The notes under the pieces are model-generated. The model saw only the letters and a program-made list of their open reading frames with translations, ran no database searches and was not told the DNA's origin. This document shows, in pieces, positions 21,130 to 32,261 of a stretch of DNA of 64,000 nt (the stretch's first letter is position 1; each line of letters begins with the position of its first letter). The DNA is from Piscicola geometra (lineage: Eukaryota > Annelida > Clitellata > Hirudinida > Piscicolidae), in NCBI GenBank assembly GCA_943735955.1, contig OX030968.1, positions 6,931,662 to 6,995,661 on the forward strand, given 5' to 3'. A program made the position numbers and the translations under genes.

Positions 21130-22775
21130 AACATGCTATATGGGTCCTATATGAGTTTCGTGGGCTAGGGATTATTTATATGGGTCGTTTTAAATGGGCT
21201 AAATGGGCTTTAAAAGGAAAAAAATTTGAAGTGTTTTTAAGGAGGAGTCTATGTGGGTCTTATATGGGTCCTATATGGGCTAAATGGGCTTCGAATAAGT
21301 GTAAAATTTGGCTTTGGTATTGGGAAAATAGTTATTTACCAATTAACAGAGTAGAAATAATTTTCTAAATTAATTATTTAAAAGAATAATTTTATACATT
21401 TACAGAATATTTCTGACAAATATCGTTGAAATAATTTCATTTATTTTTTCTATATTTGCGGTCCAATCTATCGCTCGCTCATGGATTATTTTTTCTGATA
21501 TTACAAACTCAATATATTTTCTACAAGTCTAATTTCTTACTTGAAAGAATATTTTCTTCAAAAAGTGAGTATTTGTTTGTATAATATGAATAACGTAATT
21601 TCTTATAGTAGAAGTACTAGGGATACTTTGGAAACCGTACTCGGAAGCATAGACAGAGCAGTATAAAAACAGCTGATGGCACTGTTTATTTATTTCTTGA
21701 ATCAGCTGATTGTTGGTTTTTAACAATAACAAAAAGCGGCCATATTATTTTAGATTTTAGCAAACTATCTGAGGCGAGATATATCGTAAAATGAACAATA
21801 CATGAGGCTTTTTTACTTCTTTTACGAATAATTTTTTGAGTAATTAATAATAATTTTACTCAGTAATGTCAAATCTGTTCAAATTAAAATTATTCACATA
21901 AAGATCTGCGTGGTTTTTAACTCTCTAATCTAAACTAATAGGAGAAAAAAATCTTATTAATTTAAAGTATTTTATTTTGCCTGTTAGCCCCACCGTTTTA
22001 TTACCATACAGCTATTTAAACATAGAAAATTTGGCTATGTCAATCGTTAATCTCATTTGCATAAGTAATGAGTACGGTTTCCAAACTAAACTGAAGTACT
22101 AGAGCTCGAAATGTTAAAAATGTTATATACCGTAAGTTTTTAGATAATTTTGATGATATTGTTTCATTATACTTTCATCATAATTTATGGTTCTATTTTT
22201 ATGTACATCAAACCCAAAATTATGTTAAGTTTCAGATATTTAATTCATAAATGAATTATTCGCAAAAGGTTCTGTAAAAACAAACAAAGCGATACCTGAA
22301 ACAAACAAAAGAGATATCGAAATGCATGTCTCCAAATGGCTGACAGGAGCCAGAAATAGGGATGGCAATAGTGGAATGAGGGCAAGACACCACAATTCAA
22401 ACAAAAATGATTTCTAGAATCCTTCCAACTTTCGGATTAAAGATTCCGATTGATTAAATTTTTATAATTTAAATTCACATTTATGCTTGAGAGACATCTT
22501 TCAAAATACCTATTAATGTTCATCCTTTCATGCCTATATACTTTCTCAACATTTATTTTTTCCCATTTCGAAATAATATTTTGCTTTTTAAACGTGTTTA
22601 AAAGTTTGAGCGTACATAGAAAAAGCCCATATAACCCCCAAAAGGCATACTTGGAAAAAGCCCACTTAGAAATAACCCATATGGGATCCACTTAATTTAG
22701 TGTATCATTTTGACTTATGACATATTTCCCATATAGCAGCCCATATAGTTGCTCATATAGGTCCCTTGTATGAGT
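21130..22775. mobile_element. Element G, foldback-like repeat with TATATGGG arms
   Basis: Left zone 21130-21300 (CTATATGGGTCCTATATGAG, repeats of ATGGGCTAAATGGGC) is mirrored by the right zone about 22620-22775 (CTCATATAGGTCCC, GCCCATATA, ACCCATATGGG). MITE E1 sits between. No target duplication was found, so the outer limits are approximate. Confidence 0.4.
21621..22092 (+). mobile_element. MITE E1
   Basis: Ends GGATACTTTGGAAACCGTAC and GTACGGTTTCCAAACTAAAC are inverted. GAAGTACTAG occurs on both sides (21611-21620 and 22093-22102). It shares body sequence with E2 but has one instead of three internal units. Confidence 0.8.
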
Positions 22776-22807
22776 GTTCACAGTAAACATTCGCTTGATC
22801 TTTGGTT

Positions 22808-22832
22808 AGCGGCTGCCAAAATGGCAGCCGCT
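22808..22832. other. GC-rich hairpin, copy 1
   Basis: AGCGGCTGCC-AAAAT-GGCAGCCGCT is a perfect 10-bp inverted repeat, preceded by GATCTTTGGTT. The same module, inverted as a whole, lies at 25978-26015. Confidence 0.8.
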
Positions 22833-22915
22833 CAAATAAATTTGTAGATTAAACGGTTTTGGGTATAATATATTAAAATTTTAGAATCTTAAGTCTAAAT
22901 AAAAATTACATTCAA

Positions 22916-23130
22916 TTAATTGGAATGTTTTTTTGTGCGAATGTTGGTTGTTTTGAATCTGTCGAGGAATGGCCACAGCAGACCAGGATGGCCGCAGGGA
23001 ATCAAGTGAGCTGCGACATAAAGAAGAAATCCTTCCATAGCAGCAGCAGTTCCAGCGCTGGCAAAGACTTCTCCTTCACCCTCTATCGCAGCCTCGGCAC
23101 CAGTGGCAAGACAGAAAATTGACAAGAATG
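22916..23130 (-). other. GC-rich coding-like segment, unrecognised
   Basis: The minus strand reads CLATGAEAAIEGEGEVFASA, AAMEGFLLYVAAHLIPCGHP and LLWPFLDRF without repeat bias in an otherwise AT-rich area, then stops. Upstream on that strand is only CAC repeat. It may be an exon of a lost host gene or part of an unknown element. No function is proposed. Confidence 0.3.
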
Positions 23131-23369
23131 ATGTTTGTGTTTTATGGTTTTGAGGATGATGTGGTGATAATTGTGCGGTTGTATGAGTGTTGGTACTGTG
23201 GTGATGATTGAATTTTTTTGGTGGTGATAGTGATTTTTTGGCGGTGATTATCATGGTGGTGTGGGTGAGGTTGGATTATTGAGGTAGATTGTTTTTTATA
23301 TTTAAATTGATATATATACATATATTGGTAGTGGTCTAAAAACCGTTTTATTTAACAAATTTATTTGAA

Positions 23370-23432
23370 GAGCGCTTTTGTTCACTTAGTAAAGGGCGCT
23401 ATATAAATCATTAGTGATTGATTGATGCTTTT
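23370..23432 (+). mobile_element. LINE 3' tail with (GATT)n end
   Basis: AGAGCGCTTTTGTTCACTTA, GGGCGCTATATAAATCATTA and TGATTGATTGAT resemble the tail of the LINE at 44308-44808 (GCGCTATATAAATG). Confidence 0.6.
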
Positions 23433-23569
23433 TGTGACGTATGTGGTGAATTCACTAAAAATATTCAGCTTAGACCCATTTCGAATATGATTTAAACTGC
23501 ATAAAGGTTTCAATTTGGTTACCAACTAGAAGATCTTAAAGTTTAATATATACCTTGCGAGACAAAAAT

Positions 23570-23720
23570 AATCATGCTAATATTTTTCTATAACTTTGGC
23601 AAATAGAAATCGATTCTCAATTTTCTCCACTTTTTTACTCTAAAAAGAATGAGAAATAAGATTTCATATAGTAGTTTATATCTATTTTTTCAATATGCAG
23701 CTTTTTTATCTAGCGAAACT
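23570..23720 (+). repeat. Tc1/mariner-like terminal region (family M)
   Basis: CTATAACTTTGGCAAATAGA and following A/T-rich sequence match similar blocks at 36340, 39530 (inverted) and 48465, of which some begin with GGGCCAAAAAAA-type ends. Confidence 0.5.
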
Positions 23721-23869
23721 CAAACAAATGTAAAAATGTTTATACTTTTTCAATTTAATAAAAATGTTAACCCATTTATTTATGTTTTTAATTTTAATAT
23801 TGTTACTTTTTAATATTTATTTTATAAAATTTGCTTCTGTTGCGAATGCTTTCAACTTGCAGTCAGTCA

Positions 23870-24067
23870 GTGGTGGTTTCTGTCAGCGTGTCAAAGCTTG
23901 GCCGAACGCATCCTATTTTTGTTGCGCTTGGAGTTAAAATCAATGGCACATATTACAGAGATGTGCTGTTGAGAAAAGAACAACTGCCAGTGATAAAGGA
24001 CATTTCAGGTAACTTCGTCTTTCAGCAAGAAGGCGCGCCATCACACTGGACGGGTCAAACAGTTTGA
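23870..24067 (+). pseudogene. Tc1/mariner-type transposase fragment
   Basis: About 65 open codons: VSVSVSKLGRTHPIFVALGV, KINGTYYRDVLL, FVFQQEGAPSHWTGQTV, then a stop. This is the middle of the DDE/D catalytic domain, which cuts and joins transposon ends. The second catalytic Asp of the usual FQQDGAPAH-like motif is Glu here (FQQEGAPSH), and the first Asp and the final acidic residue regions are absent. A dead fragment. It lies 150 bp past a family M terminal block, so it may belong to that family. Confidence 0.78.
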
Positions 24068-24822
24068 TTCTTAAAGCAAGAGACACCTGCATTTAATCTC
24101 CCAAATCTACACTCACTTTCATAACCTATTAAATGATAACTAGCCTTTCCAACTCAAAGGCCAATTTTCATGTTATTCAAATGTATTATATTAATCACTC
24201 GTCGTGCTACAGATGTGCTGATGATGATTATGATGATATTAATCACTAAAAGCAAAAAATTGTTATTTTAAAACATCTGAAAAACTCTTTCCTTCGCGTT
24301 TCCAAGCGTCTATATTTTTCTCAAACGAATAGAAAAGCTATTATTTAAATTCAGATGGTCCGAGAACGGCGTTCCCACTTACTTTAACCTTTGACTAGAG
24401 AATGAAGTAACCGGGAAGCGAAAGCAACGTTTTCGAATTACCATTGGAGGCCTACTTATTTTTCTTTTAAATTGTGTTCTAAGTAGCTCAACCCTCACAA
24501 TACTTTTGCAGATTCATGTCTATAAACTATGTAGTTAGAAGAATAACCTATATGCATATTTATAATCATAAAAGCGAAATTCAAAGAAAGTCCATTTTTA
24601 TTGCATTATTTTTAAATCTGTTGTTTGAAATACTAACAATATATTCAAGGTAAACCAAACTCAGTTTTATCATATAAAATTTATTGTGAATCTAAATTTA
24701 TTATAAAATAGAGTCAACAAAAATATATAAACATTCATAAGCATGCCATCACAATAACAATTATATTTTTTACCTTCAAATCTTTGTTTATTTTGAGATC
24801 TTTTTTTTTTGGTCTATACTAT

Positions 24823-25022
24823 TCACAGCCTGACAGACGCATGCCATGTTACAATGGTTCTGAGAACCATGGTCTTATGCGCCGAGGCGCCACTCCACAC
24901 GACGTACACATCTTTCAATGCATACGTCGCAAACACCGCATCATATACACTAAGGATTCGAACTGGCAACCTTTAAGTTACAAGTCCGACGTCTACCAAC
25001 AAGCCATCCCCGCTCCCCAAGC
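24823..25022 (-). mobile_element. tRNA-derived SINE (family alpha), most complete copy
   Basis: Minus strand: GGGGAGCGGGGATGGCTTGT, then TTGGTAGACG (A-box-like), GGACTTGTAACTTAAAGG and GGTTGCCAGTTCGAATCC (B box), then the body with GATGCGGTGTTTGCGACG and AACCATTGTAACATGGC. The head looks like a tRNA with loop CTTGTAA; anticodon TGT (Thr) is possible but the stem is poor. RNA polymerase III promoter boxes are internal. Confidence 0.82.
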
Positions 25023-25266
25023 TTTCTGATTTTTCGCTGAGTAGATGACGACATTGACTCATAATCTTGCTTTTGTTGCTTAATTAGACTTTTGCACACA
25101 CAATTGAATAATTGGCGAACCATAAGATGCACGGTTTGGTGTCCCTGCTCACAACGGTGGTCCACAAGTGCAGGCATAAAGGAGGTCATTTTGTCCATCA
25201 CCGCTGCTTCGAATATGGCAAGATGACTAGTGGAAGAACATGCTATAAACTTCCGAAAAAGATCTT

Positions 25267-25385
25267 CAATCAATCAATCAATCAAATTAATTTCTATAGC
25301 GCTCTTTCCTCAAATTCAAGAGCGCTGGTAAATGAATTTGTTAAACAGATATGTCTTCAGATCCGTACGAAAAGTAAATAATGAT
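25267..25385 (-). mobile_element. LINE C-terminus and (TTGA)n tail
   Basis: Minus-strand codons read FRTDLKTYLFNKF before a stop, the usual last residues of CR1/L2-type ORF2, then GAGCGCTCTTGAATTTGAGG, AGAGCGCTATAGAAA and (TTGA)n. Severely 5'-truncated. Confidence 0.7.
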
Positions 25386-25506
25386 ATAGAAGTAGTTAAA
25401 TAAGGAGGTGATGAGTTTTAAATATATGGACATCTTTAAAGAAGGGTCATCTAAGTAAGGTAATAATTGTCTAATACGTCAGTTTTCAATAGATAATAGA
25501 CATAAA

Positions 25507-25790
25507 CAGTCATGTGTAGAAGATTCGTTCTGACAGTCTGTCCTTCATCTGCAGAGCTCATTTGCCTTGTGAAGTAAGTAGCCAGTGGGTGCTAGCAAGC
25601 TGTGCACTGGTGTTCAAATTGAGGCCCTGGCACTTCTTCATAAACACAGTCATGTATTGAAGATTCGTTCTAACAGTCTGTCCTTCATCTGCAGAGCTCA
25701 TCTGCCTTGTGAAGTAGGTAGCCAGTGGGTTCTTGCAAACTATGCATTAGTGCTCAATTTGAGGCCTTGGCACTTCTTCCTTTTAAAATA
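25507..25790. repeat. Tandem duplication, unit about 142 bp
   Basis: AAGATTCGTTCTGACAGTCT through GGCACTTCTTC occurs twice in a row at high identity (25529 and 25671 starts). Unit includes CTGCAGAGCTCAT and GTAGCCAGTGGGT. Confidence 0.85.
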
Positions 25791-25977
25791 AGTTTTTATT
25801 GTAGTCCGTTAGAGTTAGACAGTTCTTGGTTGAAGATTTCAATTCCGAGAGCAAGATAAATTTAAAACCAGAAAACAAGAAAAGATATAAATTATGATTA
25901 CTATAATTATTTGAAATTAAAAAAAACTAAATTATTAGATAAGAAGACAAACTATTTAACAAAATCATTACGGTTAA

Positions 25978-26015
25978 AGCGGCTGCCAAGATGGCAGCTG
26001 CTAACCAAAGATCTT
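25978..26015. other. GC-rich hairpin, copy 2
   Basis: AGCGGCTGCC-AAGAT-GGCAGCTGCT followed by AACCAAAGATC, the inverse of the module at 22799-22832. It lies 22 bp beyond the stop of the P-type transposase remnant. A role as a transcript end structure or a transposon subterminal signal is a guess. Confidence 0.75.
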
Positions 26016-26037
26016 CTTTTGATTGCATGTCATAGTA

Positions 26038-26648
26038 TTAAAAAATGCGACAGAGCACACAGCTAAGCTCACATTCAGTAGGCTCACATAAACCACCTCG
26101 GTCCAGCAGTTCGATGACTTTTGTGTGCTTTCCAGAATCCTCTTCGTCGATGAAGCGAGCGTCTAAGTCTTTCTTGCAAGATTGGCATTTTTTCTTTCTA
26201 CTGTTTGACCTCCCGATGCACCCAGAAGTATATACAAGGGGCAGTGTGTCTTTCTCATCCAAATCAGTGGGATCATTGGCCAAATCAGCTGAAGGAACTG
26301 TTTTTAAAACACGCCTGATTTAATGGCAGTAAGAGTACGAATTTTTTTCTCACTCTTAATAATTTGAAGAGCACTCACATAAAAGTTGGCGCCATTGAGT
26401 TGGCGATACCAACCTAAACGCCCTTCAGTACAATCTGATGTCCATTTTCTAAGTAGACAGTACCTAATGTCACTGTGTTTTTCAAGCAGATATGAGCACA
26501 GTTGCGAAATTCCTTTAAACGTCTGTATACAGGCTGTGAAAGTTTGAGATGTCAATCCACCTGTTTTAAAACCATCTTTCCACCTTTCAAAATAATCTGC
26601 CGCATCAAGTAGATACTTCAACTGCCAATCTGTAGGAGATCTGACCAC
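26038..26648 (-). pseudogene. P-element-type (THAP9-like) transposase C-terminal part
   Basis: Two minus-strand frames joined by a single-base shift near 26300. The first reads WQLKYLLDAADYFERWKDGF, GGLTSQTFTACIQTFKGISQ, YLLEKHSDIRYCLLRKWTSD and EGRLGWYRQLNGANFYVSAL then SEKKIRT. The second reads SADLANDPTDLDEKDTLPLV, YTSGCIGR and KKCQSCKKDL. The LTSQTF block, EGRxGWYRQLxGANxxVS block and YxxGxxxR plus CxxC segment are the signature of P-element transposases, which move DNA by cut-and-paste using GTP. The THAP DNA-binding domain and most of the catalytic core are missing. Located inside element H. Confidence 0.85.
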
Positions 26649-26699
26649 TCACATGTACTTGTTTAGTTTGTGTTTTCCTGAATAAATTGTTTACAGAGA

Positions 26700-29250
26700 T
26701 TTTACAAAAGTTAGAACTAGCTAATGCTAGAAGTTGAGAGACAAAACATGTAATTGTTATCAAAGGCAATGTAACAATCACAACACTTCATAATTTAGAT
26801 AAGCAAAATCGCATAACCAATATTATGACTCATAGGTATATAATTTATTTTTAAAAAGTTATGAAAAACGCTCTATAAAATAGATATATCTAAAATAGGA
26901 AAATAAACATAATAACACTACCATGGCAGATATACAAAAAATACAGCTAGACACAAATAATGACTATACCTAGAAACCGCTGCGAAATTTTTAAAATTCC
27001 TATGATAGATTTTGAAGTGCAGATTTCAAATCAGTTTACATTTTCCAAATATCTCAAATTGTTCAAAAGTTATTCAATTTTTAAACTCCCGAAAATTGAG
27101 CGTTTTGGCGAATTATTTTCAACGCTAAAGCCAAAAAAATACATAAGAGTTTGACGGGACGACGTTCGACGTTATTTCATTATAACTTTTTTTATGAGTG
27201 TCATTTAATGTTTAAACTTGACAAGATCATGTATTTAAAAAAAAAAGTAGTATTTAAAAAAAATTAATTCATAATAAAATAAAAGATTTTAAACCGTTTA
27301 TTTTCTACCAAAATAAATAAATCTTTAAAAGCACATAAAATTTATGTTGGAATAGAAAACGAAATTCTACTTATTTAAATATATATAAAAATTTGTATTA
27401 TCAATAAAAAGCGAAAATGAATAATATTAAAAGAATGATAATTATTTCAATAAAACAACTAAATTTGTATAAACAATAAAAAGTGAGAATGAACAATATT
27501 TAATGAATGATAATTATTTAAATAAAACTAAATTGTATTAACAATAAAAAGCGAGAGTGAATAATTCTTCATTTTAGAATTGAACAGTTAATGGTATTTT
27601 TTTGAACAATTTCCAAATAAAATGTGTTCAAAGACACTTTTGGCACATTTATTTTTGAAGATGGAGGAAAAAATTCTAAATTCATGAATGATCATAGTTT
27701 TCTCTTTTTTGTTAGATTTATTCTCTTTTTAGCAACAATACACATATTTGAGTATAAAACCAGTGGGTTTGTATTAATGAAGTTGTCATTAAGGCATCCC
27801 AAGACTTTAGCTAATGTTTAGGTAGCCTACTGTCTTAGTTTAGACAACTGTATTTTAAAGTTTAAAAAATTATCATTTGTAAAGTTGTTACGCTCAAATG
27901 GCTTAATTTATTATTATGGACTCTAAGCTATGAATATCATAAGAACCAACCAAATGAATGTAAATAAACAAAACTTAAAAAAATAATCCAACCAAGAATA
28001 ACTATGAATTTTTAAATAATATAGAAATTTAGCATTTAAACAGTGATAACTATTCAGCAGACGATATAAAAACAAAAACTTAATTGTGATGCGCTTTACA
28101 TTTAATAAAAAGCTATACGTATGATTTGTATTTCAAAAATCACAAACGGAGGAGCACTTTATTTCGAAGAAGTTGATATCATTTAAAAGATTAGGAAATG
28201 TACTTTCAGAATGTATTTGCTAGATTTTAATTATATTTTTAGTAGTTTAAAATTCAAAGTGAAAAATTTAAAGTTTATTTTCTCGTTTAATTATTTAAGA
28301 AAATTTTTTCTAGCATTCGGTTTGAAGTAGGAAATTCAAATACAATTTTAATGATATACCATTCATTTATATACATTATATTTTGATTTGCGGATTTGAA
28401 AAATGAACAAGTAGGTGTCGATTCAAAAAGTCCAGATGACACAGCGTAAAGTTGACTTGATATGATTTTCAGTTTTAAATATTGGTTTTTTAAGCTTAGT
28501 TAATAAAATTTACCTTTTGGTTTAATTTTTTTAATGAAAATATGGTTAAACTTCAATTTAATTACAATTTGAATTTTATTTAAAAGCTAGAACCTTTAAT
28601 AAAGGCAATTTATTGTGCTGATTGCACATATTAACGAAATTCACCACTTTTAGCTCATTTGTATATCGTTCGTGGCGGTTGCTAACTATACCTTCAAGAG
28701 AATGTCTCATATCTTAAATCCTTCATAGTCTGTTTATGTAGGATACAAACAAGGCAGTATCATTCCATCCTTTTTCATTGTACACCTTCAGTCCAGCCAC
28801 AGTAGATTTGTGAAAAATATCCGCAAATATATCAATTAATTCAAATTAACTAAGATTTGTGAACTTATAAACTTCTTCAAAACAGAAAAACAAAGACTAC
28901 AGGGTCATAAATGGATTTAAACCTGATAGCAGTTTTTATAAACCGCATAATTTTTAAAAGTGTGTCAGTTTAATTATAAAAAAATAGTTGTAATCTTTTT
29001 TCAACAGAAATTTTAAACCATTTTATTTTTTTAAATTCTAACAAATATTTTACCAAATAAAAAGATCTTTTATGCATTTAAAACAATAAGAAAAGTAATA
29101 TATTTGAGGTTGTTTGAATATAATTTAAACGTTTAAAATAGATTTATTAAAAGTGAAATATGAATAATTTTGAAATTAATTCTAATTTGAACTTACATTT
29201 AGTATATTCAACATTTTTTAATTTTGAAATATGACATTTTATCGATTTTA
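26700..29250. other. AT-rich interior of element H, no gene seen
   Basis: No transposase exon could be recognised upstream (minus-strand sense) of the P-type remnant. The only structure noted is a tandem repeat of about 70 bp at 27395-27570 (AATAAAAAGCGAGAATGAA-type unit, 2.5 copies). Confidence 0.5.
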
Positions 29251-29849
29251 GCATAGGCCTCCAATGGTAGGAATAACGTATAAAAAACTTTAGCTTGCGC
29301 TTCCCGGTTACTACATTCCCTACCTTTGACCCACCACAGCATCATCATTCCTGCTACAGAATTATTTAAAATCAATTAGTGAATTGTTATAGTTAGTTAG
29401 TGGTTGTGATTTTTGAATAAAAGTAGTTTGGCTGGTGTGTTAGTGAAGTGATCTTAAAATTGTGAGTTTTTGTTAAATTTAAAACTTAAATATTCAAATA
29501 CAGTAAAAATCACAAATCGACTTTAATTTGTTTTCTTAAATGTGGTTATTCAAATTAATAAAATCATCATTTTTTGTGGAACTCATGACTTTTACGGTTG
29601 CAGAGATACCGTATCTTGATCAGCAGCACTTAGTCTTTTAAAATTGTTTATTGCATTTTTTACTTCACGCTAAGGAATGAAAATGCCTATCAATAAAAAC
29701 GTTTTTTTTTGAAAAAATTTTACGTTAACATTTTCACAAAAAAAACGCATTAATAACACCAAAGTAAAAGAGAAATACATTTGTTAAAATAATTTTCACA
29801 AATAAATAAATTTTTGGGATTATTTAAACATAAATAGAAGTCATATTTG

Positions 29850-30015
29850 ATTTGGTGGGTTGTCCAAAATTGTCGGGTGGGTTGTCTGAACAGTTGGGTT
29901 GGTTATCCAAAATTATCAGGTGAGTTGACCAATTTTTCAAGTGGGTTGTTTAAAGGTTTCGGGTGGATTGACCAAATTTTTCGGATGGTTGGTAGTTGGG
30001 TGGGTTGTCTGGTTA
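29850..30015. repeat. Degenerate 22-28-bp minisatellite (GGGTGGGTTGTCC)
   Basis: Units like GGTGGGTTGTCCAAAATTGT recur about seven times with much drift. Confidence 0.65.
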
Positions 30016-30189
30016 CCGATTGCGCCCACTCTTCGTTGCCAGTTTTGTTAGTTTCATTGAACCAACCTTCTTATTATCCATTTAGCACTTTTTTTCTATC
30101 TTTTGACTAACTCATTATATATATATATATGTTTTTTGCCTATTTATAATGTGCCAAGTCACCACTTGCTCAAATGACGTCGTGAAAAC

Positions 30190-30312
30190 CAAATCATACA
30201 AATTAGGTATATGGTAGCTCATCAGGGGTTTGAACCAAGGAGCATCGGGTTGCAGATCCAAAAACTTACCATCTATGCTTATTGGTCCTTTTAAATCAGA
30301 AAAATCATAATT
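30190..30312 (-). mobile_element. Possible tRNA-derived SINE (family gamma)
   Basis: Minus strand: AGCATAGATGGTAAGTTTTT (A-box-like), GGATCTGCAACCCGAT, and TTGGTTCAAACCCCTG (good B box). The arrangement and spacing resemble the tRNA head of a SINE. A single copy in this window. Confidence 0.5.
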
Positions 30313-30550
30313 CATAAGTGGTCTCGAGGCTCTTTGGGATTAACGCCACGTTAGTGTGATTCGTCGTTGTATTGTAATGTTTTCCCAAACCAACCATTTC
30401 TCGAGCCATCAAACCCAACCATCCTTTTCATTCTATGCTCACTTTTTATCAGAGAAGATCCAAGCCTTATTATCCACTCCTCCCAGGTAGACCACGTTGT
30501 CAGGAGAAAGGTTCAAAAAGCTTGAGTGTGTTTCTGCCTCTGGCTGCCTG

Positions 30551-30716
<166 letters not shown>

Positions 30717-30839
30717 AGCAAATTATTTTCTATTTGACGATGATCGAATTGGCTTGCCATTGTTACGTTAATTAAAACGTTTCAGTTTGAATAATTCTCG
30801 TTGGCCTTCTTATTTTGCTTTCATCACTCTCACCCATGA

Positions 30840-31075
30840 CTCATCTCATTAACCACAACTGCAACTACCACCATAACTATCACGCCAATCACAACCAACT
30901 ACCATAAAAACAATTAAAATCGTCACTTCTAACACAAATTCGACCACCACAACAACTACCCCCACACGAACCACCAGTACCACAAGCACTAATCTCACCC
31001 ACCACCACCACCACCGATATCACAAATTTCACTAAGAACTTCGTCGCAACTACTAACCATGTAAACTTCTTGGCC
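30840..31075. repeat. CAC/ACC-rich simple repeat
   Basis: Same compositional type as the arrays at 3600 and 5807 (ACCACCACCACCACC run at 31000). Confidence 0.65.
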
Positions 31076-31079
31076 ATTC

Positions 31080-31985
31080 TTCCAAAGAAAGCTCTTTTCT
31101 ACTGAATCCACTTTCAAACTTACCAAACTCAATTGTTGTCTTCTCACTTCTATGTGGTGCCATTGTCCGTCTGATAGTGAAGTCGTTCTAGAAAGGGGGT
31201 GGTTTAGAGAAGAGGATGGAGAATGGGGGATGAAAAAAAGAAGATCAAAAGAATTGTGAAAAAGAATCTAGATAGGGTAACAAGTTTATTTAAAATTAGA
31301 GAATCTAAAACAGTTTATTGAATGAAATTTAACATCCTCGTTTTTCAATGTTTAAAACTCTAAACGTTTGACTTGATGTCTCATCATGAATTTAGCCAAA
31401 TCAGGTTCTGAAAAAACTTGCTAATAGTAGCATATGAGCAAGTACAGCCTTGTAGTGGCTGGCGTCTAGAGTGGCTACCCCACCTTAATGTTAAACACGC
31501 TTTGGCGTGAAGGGTTACTGGGTTGCCCAGCAATATTGTCATTAGAGTGTCAACAGCCATCCAAAGAGCACTGGGCTGAGTTTCAAATTGTACGAAAATG
31601 TAACTTCTACTCCTGGTCTAAGGAAACAAGTTCTATTACCACTTCAGTCTCCAAGCCATAGTTACGGCTAAAGACTATACATTTATGAAACATCAAGTTA
31701 ACAGATAATTAAATAAACAGTGAATCCTTCTTTGAAAGTTGTTTAAAATTGAATTAACTACAAAATAATGTTCGTTATTTGTTCATTATTTTTAAATCAT
31801 ATTTTTTTCGATTTTTTTGATAATTAGTAAAACAAATAGTTTGATAACATGTCTAAAGGAAAATGTGTACTAAAATATTCGAACTTTCGTAACCGGGGTT
31901 TTCGCTTATTCTCCATAACTTATTATTCTTTTATATATGATTAGATTTTTTCTTCACTTTCTTATTTACTCATCTTTATTTAACT
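31080..31985. other. No gene recognised
   Basis: A GC-richer block at 31440-31600 (GGCTGGCGTCTAGAGTGGCT, GTGAAGGGTTACTGGGTTGC) looks like transposon or LINE 5' sequence but has no copy elsewhere in the window that proves it. The rest is AT-rich. Confidence 0.4.
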
Positions 31986-31989
31986 CTTA

Positions 31990-32227
31990 AATGCATTTTT
32001 TCTCTTTCGTTTTTTGACAGTAAATTAAGAGTGTTTGTGTTCACTTGCTGAAAATGTAACCATCACAGCTAAACCGTTTTATTTTAATAAATTCAAATGC
32101 ATTAAAATTTTTAAATGCGTGTGCTTAATTAAAACTCGTTAAAATATTTAACGGCGTTTAAATTTTTGAGAGGCGTTAATTAATTAACGCGGTAATCGAA
32201 AGTTAACATAGATTAAAGCACTACTCT
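31990..32227 (-). mobile_element. hAT-A4, 5' end fragment
   Basis: Minus-strand start GTAGTGCTTTAATCTATGTT, then GCGTTAATTAATTAACGCC-type motifs and the GTGAACACAAACACTC block shared by all A copies. The 3' part is lost. Confidence 0.75.
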
Positions 32228-32261
32228 TTTGAAAAAGTTTAAAGCATGTTTGATCATCATC

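Larger units (their letters stand above)
24396..29322 (-). mobile_element. Element H, 4.9-kb P-like transposon
   Basis: Inverted ends TAGAGAATGAAGTAACCGGG and (reverse complement of the right end) TAGGGAATGTAGTAACCGGG continue as GAAGCG(A/C)AAGC: about 30 bp with three mismatches. Perfect 8-bp duplications CCTTTGAC flank it (24388-24395 and 29323-29330). Long terminal repeats of about 30 bp, an 8-bp duplication and the P-type transposase remnant inside (26038-26648, minus) all fit the P superfamily. A SINE and a LINE tail inserted later. Confidence 0.82.

Noticed and set aside
24955..25022. Functional tRNA gene
   Set aside because: The tRNA-like head lacks a proper acceptor stem and continues into a repeated SINE body.
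22799..26015. The two GCGGCTGCC hairpin modules as terminal repeats of one transposon
   Set aside because: Their orientation faces the wrong way for the P-type gene, which lies outside the interval; element H has its own ends with a target duplication.
26045..26323. 92-codon plus-strand frame
   Set aside because: Shadow of the P-type transposase remnant on the minus strand.
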